11,940 bases of DNA from Azoarcus sp. (lineage in GTDB: Bacteria > Pseudomonadota > Gammaproteobacteria > Burkholderiales > Rhodocyclaceae). Every line of letters begins with the position of its first letter. Positions within the stretch are counted from its first letter, which is position 1. A program made the translations under genes and the position numbers. Under the pieces are notes generated by a model. That model had not been told where the DNA came from, searched no databases, and saw only the letters and a program-made list of their open reading frames with translations. Below are positions 7,211-11,940 of this stretch, in pieces. The DNA is taken from assembly GCA_031259795.1 (NCBI GenBank), contig JAIRLA010000004.1, forward strand, positions 1 to 11,940, in the 5' to 3' direction.

Positions 7211-8863
7211 GTGAAGGGGAACTGGTTTTTTCCGCGTTGGCAATCGAGATTGCTGCGTTTTTCCGTGTGGTGGGCGGCGATGGTTTATGCCGTGTTCTAT
7301 TTGCTCACCCGCCTGTTTTCGTGGCGCGTCATGAATCCGCTGATACCGGAAGGCGTGCAGATGGATTTGTTCCTGCTGGCCGTGTTCCTGGGGGTGCTGG
7401 GCTTCTACGACGTCATGCAGCGCAAGCACAGTGTTTTGCGAAATTATCCGGTCATCGCTCATTTCCGTTATCTGTTTGAAGCCGTGCGTCCGGAAATCCG
7501 TCAGTATCTGCTGGAAGGCGACGAGGAATCGGTGCCTTTTTCCCGCGCGCAACGCTCACTGGTCTATCAGCGCGCCAAGAACCTGAGCGCCGACCGCCCT
7601 TTCGGCAGCATTCTCGATGTTTATGCCATCGGTTATGAATTCATCACTCATTCGCTGATTCCCGCGCAAGCGGGCAGCCCGGAAAGCTTTCGTATTGTCA
7701 TCGGCAACGCGCAATGCGAGGCGCCGTATTCCGCATCTATTTTCAATATTTCCGCCATGAGTTTCGGCTCCCTGAGTCCGAACGCGATTCGCGCCCTGAA
7801 TGCCGGGGCGAAACGGGGCGGTTTCTATCACGATACCGGCGAAGGCGGTATCAGCCCCTATCATCTGGAAAACGGCGGCGATCTGGTCTGGGAAATCGGC
7901 AGCGGCTATTTTGGCTGCCGCGACGAAAACGGCCATTTCGATCCCGCCCGCTTCGCGGAGCAGGCGGCGCTGCCCGGCGTGAAGATGATCGAGATCAAGC
8001 TCAGCCAGGGCGCCAAACCCGGCCATGGCGGCATCCTGCCGAAAGAGAAGATCACTCCGCTGATCGCCGGTGTGCGGGGCGTGCCGATGGGGCGGGACTG
8101 TGTATCGCCGCCAGCCCATACGGCTTTCCATACTCCGCTGCAATTGCTGGAATTCGTGCGGACGCTGCGCGAACTGTCGCGGGGCAAGCCGGTCGGTTTC
8201 AAGCTCTGTATCGGCAGGCCGACGGAATTCATGGCTATTGCCAAGGCCATGCTGCAAACGGGGATTCATCCCGATTTCGTCATCGTGGATGGTTCCGAGG
8301 GCGGTACCGGCGCGGCGCCGGTGGAGTTCTCCGATCATCTGGGCATGCCGCTGCGGGAAGGTCTGCTGCTGGTGCACAACACGCTGGTCGGCGCGGGTTT
8401 GCGCGAACAGGTCAAGATCGGCGCGGCGGGAAAGATCATTTCCGCTTTCGACATGGCCCGCACGCTGGCCTTGGGCGCGGATTGGGTGAATTCCGCGCGG
8501 GGTTTCCTTTTCGCCCTGGGCTGTATCCAGTCGCAAAGCTGTCACACCAACAAATGCCCGACGGGCGTGGCCACGCAGGATGAACAGCGGCAAAAGGCGC
8601 TGGTCGTGCGCGACAAGACCGAACGGGTATTCCGTTTTCACCGCAACACTCTGTCCAGCCTCGCCGGAATGCTCGCCGCCGCCGGTCTTTCCCATCCCGC
8701 CGATCTTCGCCCCGAACATCTGGTCGTCCGCGTCAGCGAACTGGAAGTCCAGACCTACGCCCAGCGTTATCTTTTCCTGACGCCCGGCGAACTGGCCGGC
8801 GGCACATGCGTGCATTCTTTTTACCGGGAGATGTGGGACAAGGCGGACGCCGGGTGTTTTTGA
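7211..8863 (+). CDS. FMN-binding glutamate synthase family protein, membrane-anchored
   Basis: This 550-residue protein has the glutamate synthase FMN/Fe-S (GltS_FMN) domain without the glutaminase domain or the GltB C-terminal helix domain. Two hydrophobic helices at about 15-35 and 51-68 precede it and should anchor it in the inner membrane. The TIM-barrel motifs include ISAMSFGSLS, GGFYHDTGEGGIS, KLSQGAKPGHGG and DGSEGGTGAAP. Three cysteines spaced C-x5-C-x4-C (Cys438, Cys444, Cys449) match the 3Fe-4S ligands of GltB. The GTG start at 7211 is chosen because AGGGGA lies about six bases upstream. Related stand-alone proteins are widespread and mostly uncharacterised. With no ammonia-generating domain here, glutamate synthesis would need free ammonia or a partner, so the reaction is not established. 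It converges with cbiB, with 138 bp between their ends. Confidence 0.93.
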   Translation: MKGNWFFPRWQSRLLRFSVWWAAMVYAVFYLLTRLFSWRVMNPLIPEGVQMDLFLLAVFLGVLGFYDVMQRKHSVLRNYPVIAHFRYLFEAVRPEIRQYLLEGDEESVPFSRAQRSLVYQRAKNLSADRPFGSILDVYAIGYEFITHSLIPAQAGSPESFRIVIGNAQCEAPYSASIFNISAMSFGSLSPNAIRALNAGAKRGGFYHDTGEGGISPYHLENGGDLVWEIGSGYFGCRDENGHFDPARFAEQAALPGVKMIEIKLSQGAKPGHGGILPKEKITPLIAGVRGVPMGRDCVSPPAHTAFHTPLQLLEFVRTLRELSRGKPVGFKLCIGRPTEFMAIAKAMLQTGIHPDFVIVDGSEGGTGAAPVEFSDHLGMPLREGLLLVHNTLVGAGLREQVKIGAAGKIISAFDMARTLALGADWVNSARGFLFALGCIQSQSCHTNKCPTGVATQDEQRQKALVVRDKTERVFRFHRNTLSSLAGMLAAAGLSHPADLRPEHLVVRVSELEVQTYAQRYLFLTPGELAGGTCVHSFYREMWDKADAGCF

Positions 8864-9001
8864 GGGGATAAAAGCCAAACCCCCGCAGCGCGCGGCGGCG
8901 GCAATGCGCGTGGATTTCCCGTTCGGCGCGATGCGCCATGGTGAAAGGCAGGAGACGGGCAAACGGCGATCGCCCCGATAAACAGGCGTCGCCAGCGATC
9001 C

Positions 9002-10000
9002 TCAGCCGGGGAACAGCGCCTCCCACAAGGCGACGCGCAGCGCCAGCGCCGCCGCCAGCATGAGGCCGGAGGAAACGTACAGCAGCCGGTTGGCGCGCGC
9101 GATGTCTTCCGCTTCGATGGGACGCCGATCGTCGCCAATCACCGGCCGGTCATGCACCTCGCCGGAATACGACGCGGGGCCGCCGAGCCGGATGCCGAGC
9201 GCGCCGGCGCAGACGGACTCTGTTTGCGCCGAATTGGGGCTGGCGTGACGGCGACGGTCGCGCCGCCAGATGCGCGCGGCGTTGTTGCCGTCATGGCCCG
9301 AAAGATATGCGGCGGCGATCATCAGCAGCGCGCACAGGCGCGACGGCAAATAGTTGAGCATGTCGTCCAGGCGCGCGGCGGCGCGGCCAAAGTACAGGTA
9401 GCGCTCGTTCCTGTAAGCGATCATCGAGTCCATCGTGTTGACCGCCTTGTAAAAACACCCCAGCGCCGCGCCGCCCAGCATCAGGTAGAAAAGCGGCGCG
9501 ACGACGCCATCGGAGGTGTTCTCGGCCACGGTTTCCACCGCCGCGCGGGCGATGCCGTCCCGATCCAGCGCCGCCGTGTCCCGCCCGACGATCATCGCCA
9601 CTTGTCGGCGCGCCCCCGCCAGATCGCCCGCGCACAAGTAATGGCGGACCTTCATGCTTTCCAACCGCAGTGCGCGCATGGCGAGCAATTGGTAGCAAAG
9701 CGCGCTTTCCAGCAAGAAACCGAGCGGCGGCCATAAACGGTAGCCCGCGAACAACAGCAGGAAAGGAATCCCCGCGCAGCTCAGCGCCACGATTCCCGCC
9801 AGCGCGCCCCCGCCCGCCAGTTCGCCGCGCGGCGAGGCGGGGAAAAGCGGGCGCAGGCGCTTCTCCAGCGCCGCGATCAGACGGCCCGCGAGGCGCACGA
9901 CATGCGGCATGCGCGGCGGATCGCCGAACAGCAGATCGAGAATGAAACCAGTCAGTATCGCGCCAGTGGAAAAGACCCATATTTCGTTCATGGAAGTCAT
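9002..10000 (-). CDS. cbiB: Adenosylcobinamide-phosphate synthase
   Basis: CbiB (CobD in Pseudomonas naming) is an integral membrane enzyme that joins the aminopropanol arm to adenosylcobyric acid in late cobalamin synthesis. The 332-residue length is typical. Family motifs are LDLLFGDPPRMPHVVRL at about 21-37, AAVETVAENTSDGVVAPLFY at about 153-172, YKAVNTMDSMIAYRNERYLY at about 184-203, and SPNSAQTESVCAGALGIRLG at about 254-273. PASYSGEVHDRPVIGD and hydrophobic segments at both ends complete the pattern. ATGs at 10000 and 9991 are both possible, and neither has a clear Shine-Dalgarno. No other cobalamin gene or B12 riboswitch is visible next to it. Its 5' side is the putative tRNA-Pro attachment site at 10117, so any upstream partners are either elsewhere or separated by the inserted DNA. 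Confidence 0.96.
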   Translation of the reverse strand: MTSMNEIWVFSTGAILTGFILDLLFGDPPRMPHVVRLAGRLIAALEKRLRPLFPASPRGELAGGGALAGIVALSCAGIPFLLLFAGYRLWPPLGFLLESALCYQLLAMRALRLESMKVRHYLCAGDLAGARRQVAMIVGRDTAALDRDGIARAAVETVAENTSDGVVAPLFYLMLGGAALGCFYKAVNTMDSMIAYRNERYLYFGRAAARLDDMLNYLPSRLCALLMIAAAYLSGHDGNNAARIWRRDRRRHASPNSAQTESVCAGALGIRLGGPASYSGEVHDRPVIGDDRRPIEAEDIARANRLLYVSSGLMLAAALALRVALWEALFPG

Positions 10001-10116
10001 CCATCGGCGGCGCCAGCAAAAGCGGCTGGACAGGGAAAGCGCCGTTCAAGCGCTCCCCCGCGCGCCCGCAAAAGAAAACGAGTCGGCCTTTTCATGAGCC
10101 AACCCGTTGATTTCAA

Positions 10117-10191
10117 TGGTCGGGACGGCGGGATTCGAACTCGCGCCTCCTCGCACCCCATGCGGGTGAGAGAGCCTTTCAGATCGTTCCA
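10117..10191 (-). tRNA. tRNA-Pro(GGG) remnant, probable attachment site
   Basis: Read on the minus strand, the 3' half of a proline tRNA is clear. The anticodon loop ATGGGGT (10155-10161) gives anticodon GGG. The T-loop TTCGAAT is at 10133-10139, the acceptor strand CGTCCCG at 10121-10127, and encoded ACCA ends at 10117. The anticodon and T stems each pair four of five, with one A-C mismatch, so this is not a healthy gene. On the 5' side the D-arm cannot be folded. TGGAACG at 10185-10191 could be a degraded partner of the acceptor strand (five pairs, one G-T wobble, one A-C). I read it as a pseudogene or displaced 3' fragment left by integration. The intact gene should lie outside the window. 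Confidence 0.65.
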
Positions 10192-10394
10192 TACCATTTC
10201 AACAAACGCCCTGACATATTGTTTTTCCACAAAAACCAGCCCGCCAGCCTCTAGCCTCGTCCCATGCCGTCCCTCTACATCCGGTAAATTTGCGGGGGAA
10301 AATGCGGGGGGGAATCATCTCACATCGACGACCGTCCGCGGATTGTCCCCGCGCCCGATATCGCACGCAATCGCGCTGATTTCCTGCCGGCAAG
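10192..10394 (+). other. Element-end region without a clear gene
   Basis: Between the tRNA remnant and the umuC fragment I see no credible gene. The plus strand is open across it, but that frame begins inside the tRNA and its translation (the familiar GGIRTR string) is an artefact. It holds the G-rich repeats at 10291-10310. The stretch 10318-10394 may include a further degraded piece of umuC, but I cannot support this strongly. Confidence 0.4.
10291..10310 (+). repeat. Pair of TGCGGGGG direct repeats
   Basis: TGCGGGGG occurs at 10291-10298 and again at 10303-10310, set in AAATT/AAAA contexts 12 bases apart. Start-to-start spacing near one helical turn, just inside a candidate attachment site, is what arm-type integrase or accessory-protein sites look like. 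The repeats themselves are seen directly; the role is inference. Confidence 0.45.
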
Positions 10395-10644
10395 TACTTG
10401 CCCGCTCAAGCAGGCTTGCACCTCATCCCATGGCCGCTTGCCCGTCCCAACCAGCCTGTGCCGAGGCTCCCCGGACAACCCGCTGATGGACGTGATGGAC
10501 GCTATCAATCGCCATTTCGGGCGAGAAGCCGTGGGGCTCGCGGCCAGCAGCTGACGGAAACAAGTCGCCTGGGGGATGCGGCAGAATCACCTGTCGCGCT
10601 ACTTCACCACATTATTCAAGGGCTTGCCGCGCGTGCATTGTTGA
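10395..10644 (+). pseudogene. umuC: Decayed C-terminus of DNA polymerase V subunit UmuC
   Basis: UmuC is the catalytic subunit of the error-prone Y-family polymerase. Only the C-terminal region is recognisable here, in two frames. The first, YLPAQAGLHLI from 10395, parallels the Y-x-x-A-x-A-G-V-x-L segment of UmuC. The second frame from about 10471 reads PLMDVMDAINRHFGREAVGL, which parallels the LM-x-VMD-x-(L/I)N-x-GRGT block. It meets an in-frame TGA at 10552-10554 and continues as WGMRQNHLSRYFTT and LPRVHC to a TGA at 10642-10644, parallel to the usual SPRYTT and L-x-VR ending. There is thus at least one frameshift, one nonsense codon, and loss of the whole polymerase core. umuDC copies often travel on plasmids and integrative elements, which fits the setting. 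Confidence 0.7.
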
Positions 10645-10798
10645 GCCGGGCACATCATCAATCTTGGCCGTCTCGCGGACAAGGCCAAAAAGAATAAAAA
10701 AGATACGGGCATGGCGTGACGCGCTTCGCGCTGGCCGACGATGATACGCTGATAGAGTGATTCGGCGTATTTACCTGACGCTTGCCACAGAGTCCATC

Positions 10799-11170
10799 AT
10801 GTCGCTTACAGATGCAGAAAAAGCACAATATGTTGCCGCCATCTCCGCGATCTGGCCGAGCGGTATATCAAACAACAGCATTGACAACATCAGCGACGAG
10901 GTCGCCGGGCTGATGAACCAAGTGCTACAGGCCATCAAAGAATGTTCTGCGGCTTTTGCCGCGACCAATGTGGTATTCAGCATATTCTACGGGGCGTTTC
11001 CGCCATCGTCGTGGTCGTCCATCCTGTTGGCTGCGCTGCAAAGTGGCGCCAGCGTTGGTGCCTGGATTGCCGCTCTGAGAGGAAACATAACGTACAATAT
11101 CTGTGTCGTGACGGCTTCCACGAACTGGAGAACGGCAGTAGAAATGGCTTTGATGGGAGTCAGAAAGTAG
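10799..11170 (+). CDS. Small hydrophobic protein of unknown function
   Basis: I do not recognise this 123-residue protein. ATG 10799 gives MSLTDAEKAQYVAAISAIWP; an upstream in-frame GTG at 10757 would add 14 residues and neither start has a good ribosome site. The first 50 residues are polar and helical (residues 20-49 are rich in Ile, Asn and Ser). Then come two weakly hydrophobic stretches, roughly FAATNVVFSIFYGAF (about 55-70) and SSILLAALQSGASVGAWIAAL (about 74-94), separated by a PPSSW turn, and a short tail ending in MALMGVRK. No catalytic motif is visible. Codon use is more AT-rich than in the core genes. It is followed after 32 bp by a lipoprotein gene on the same strand, so the two are probably one transcript. 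A membrane-active small protein is possible but is only a guess. Confidence 0.65.
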   Translation: MSLTDAEKAQYVAAISAIWPSGISNNSIDNISDEVAGLMNQVLQAIKECSAAFAATNVVFSIFYGAFPPSSWSSILLAALQSGASVGAWIAALRGNITYNICVVTASTNWRTAVEMALMGVRK

Positions 11171-11202
11171 CTTTTATTGGCTAACGATTGTCGATAGCGC
11201 CT

Positions 11203-11583
11203 ATGAACAAGCATTTAATGCCTGCCCTGATCCTGTGTGTGTTGTGTGCTTGTTCCGGCGCTTCCTTCACTGATTTTTCCAATATGTCACAAGAGTGCGA
11301 GAGCGCGCATCGCCTATATGCGGCCTATCTGGATAAACTGGAGACTACCGGCAGGTTTTCTTCTGACAAGATGGCTTGTTTCAGGCGAGGTCATGCCATG
11401 ATGCTTGCCGCTTATCGCAATCGCAAATCGTCCAGATATCCAACGGATGAAGAAACCGTCAATCAGTCATGTCGTGGTCTGGAAACTGTGACGCTAGAGC
11501 AGATGCAAAGAGCGGAAGATATCCCCAGTTTGTCACAAGAAGAGTTTGATGCCGATTGGGGAAGCATGAAGTGTTCTCTCTGA
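11203..11583 (+). CDS. Small lipoprotein of unknown function
   Basis: The 126-residue product begins MNKHLMPALILCVLCACSGA: a short positive n-region, a hydrophobic core and a lipobox LCAC, so Cys17 should be lipidated after signal peptidase II cleavage. The mature part is polar and helical, with four further cysteines (CESAHR, ACFRRG, SCRGLE and the terminal KCSL) that could form two disulfides in the periplasm. No Asp follows the lipidated Cys (it is Ser-Gly), so outer-membrane sorting is expected under the E. coli rule. ATG 11203 is chosen over an in-frame TTG at 11188 because it gives the normal signal peptide. It lies 32 bp downstream of the hydrophobic gene. Small Cys-containing lipoproteins of this kind include entry-exclusion and immunity proteins, but I see no diagnostic match. 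Confidence 0.75.
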   Translation: MNKHLMPALILCVLCACSGASFTDFSNMSQECESAHRLYAAYLDKLETTGRFSSDKMACFRRGHAMMLAAYRNRKSSRYPTDEETVNQSCRGLETVTLEQMQRAEDIPSLSQEEFDADWGSMKCSL

Positions 11584-11646
11584 GTCGGGGTGTTGCCACG
11601 CTGGAGACTGAAAGGGTGATGCGGTAGACAGCCAAAAAACGTCTAG

Positions 11647-11790
11647 ACAGTGTTGTCACAATACTTTTACCCATAAAGCAATACACCGGATCTGCACGGC
11701 GGCCACAAAAGAAGCCACATTTTCAGCATAACTGGTCGTAATGCCCCGCCAGCGCTTCAAATGCAGAAAAGCATTCTCCGCCAGAAATCT
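11647..11790 (-). mobile_element. 3' end of an IS5-family insertion sequence (truncated)
   Basis: On the minus strand the frame ending at 11656-11658 reads RFLAENAFLHLKRWRGITTS and then SFVAAVQIRCIALWVKVL. This is the C-terminal end of an IS5-type DDE transposase, including the catalytic Glu (in AENAF) and the downstream Arg/Lys. The terminal inverted repeat probably begins at 11647 (ACAGTGTTGTCACAAT), so the stop codon lies inside the repeat, as is common in such elements. CTAG at 11643-11646 fits the short YTAR-type target that IS5 relatives duplicate. Homology stops at about 11790, where a second element begins, so this copy cannot be functional as it stands. The remaining part may lie beyond that element, outside the window. 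Confidence 0.8.
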
Positions 11791-11940
11791 TTGAGAGTGT
11801 TGACAAGGATATAGTCCCATAGCGAAAATATTCCAGTTCACTGTTTTGATGGGAGAATGGCGATGCCGAAATGCAAGAAATGTGGATCGGAACACGCGGT
11901 CAAGAATGGAATAGTCGGAGGCAGGCAAAGGTACCGCTGC
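11791..11940 (+). mobile_element. 5' end of a second insertion sequence (zinc-ribbon type)
   Basis: The break in the IS5-type transposase at about 11790 is followed by GAGAGTGTTGACAAGGATAT (from 11793), a plausible terminal repeat, then about 50 non-coding bases and a transposase start at 11863. The left boundary is inferred from where homology to the older element ends. The right end, its inverted repeat and the target duplication are beyond the window. Confidence 0.6.
11863..11940 (+). CDS. Transposase N-terminus, InsA-like zinc ribbon (runs off window)
   Basis: The first 26 codons begin MPKCKKCGSEHAVKNG and continue GRQRYRC to the last base of the window. The CxxC at residues 4-7 and Cys26 in QRYRC form most of a four-cysteine zinc ribbon as found at the N-terminus of IS1-type (InsA) and similar transposases. 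The start is well set: GGGAG at 11851-11855 lies seven bases before the ATG. The family (IS1 versus IS1595-like) cannot be fixed from 26 residues, and whether the gene is intact cannot be seen. Confidence 0.75.
   Translation, partial: MPKCKKCGSEHAVKNGIVGGRQRYRC

Noticed and set aside
7556..8962. A 468-residue minus-strand open frame
   Set aside because: It is antisense to the FMN-binding glutamate synthase family gene, whose motifs are unambiguous.
10001..10116. Possible cobalamin riboswitch ahead of cbiB
   Set aside because: The gap to the tRNA remnant is too short, and I see no B12-box-like sequence.
9902..10486. A 194-residue plus-strand open frame containing GRDGGIRTR
   Set aside because: That string is the translation of a tRNA 3' end on the opposite strand, a well-known annotation artefact. 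The frame also overlaps the start of cbiB.
11459..11686. A 75-residue minus-strand open frame
   Set aside because: It is antisense to the lipoprotein gene and overlaps the IS end; no ribosome site or family resemblance is seen.

Overview
The window looks like chromosomal DNA of a GC-rich betaproteobacterium. The minus-strand gene order RNase II-family / TonB / AroE / MtgA resembles, from memory, that of Rhodocyclales and relatives, and the protein motifs agree. This placement is inference, because there is no rRNA or other strong marker.

Region 1 (39-4612, minus strand) is core genome. A probable four-gene operon is read right to left: an RNB-domain exoribonuclease, a TonB-type energy transducer, shikimate dehydrogenase (aroE) and a monofunctional peptidoglycan glycosyltransferase (mtgA). 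Gaps are 57 to about 106 bp.

Region 2 (4613-7210) is a low-density stretch. It holds three copies of a GC-rich intergenic repeat (two direct, one inverted) with hairpin-forming cores. It also holds a frameshifted remnant of a small 'DWLPR' protein gene and an AT-rich orphan gene for a multi-pass membrane protein with a strong ribosome binding site.

Region 3 (7211-10000) returns to core-like genes. An FMN-binding glutamate-synthase-family protein with an N-terminal membrane anchor (plus) converges on cbiB of cobalamin biosynthesis (minus).

Region 4 (10117-11940) looks like one end of an integrated element. A damaged tRNA-Pro(GGG) 3' portion on the minus strand marks the border with cbiB. Beyond it lie two G-rich direct repeats, a decayed umuC (DNA polymerase V) C-terminus, and two small AT-richer genes of unknown function: a hydrophobic 123-residue protein and a cysteine-containing lipoprotein. 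Next comes the 3' end of an IS5-type transposase, apparently interrupted by a second insertion sequence whose zinc-ribbon transposase begins at 11863 and runs off the window. The tRNA fragment has the orientation expected of a displaced attachment site, with foreign DNA on its 5' side and host gene cbiB on its 3' side.

I found no CRISPR array, no rRNA and no recognisable complete defence system. The least explained items are the two-gene cassette at 10799-11583 and the orphan membrane protein at 6067-6717.
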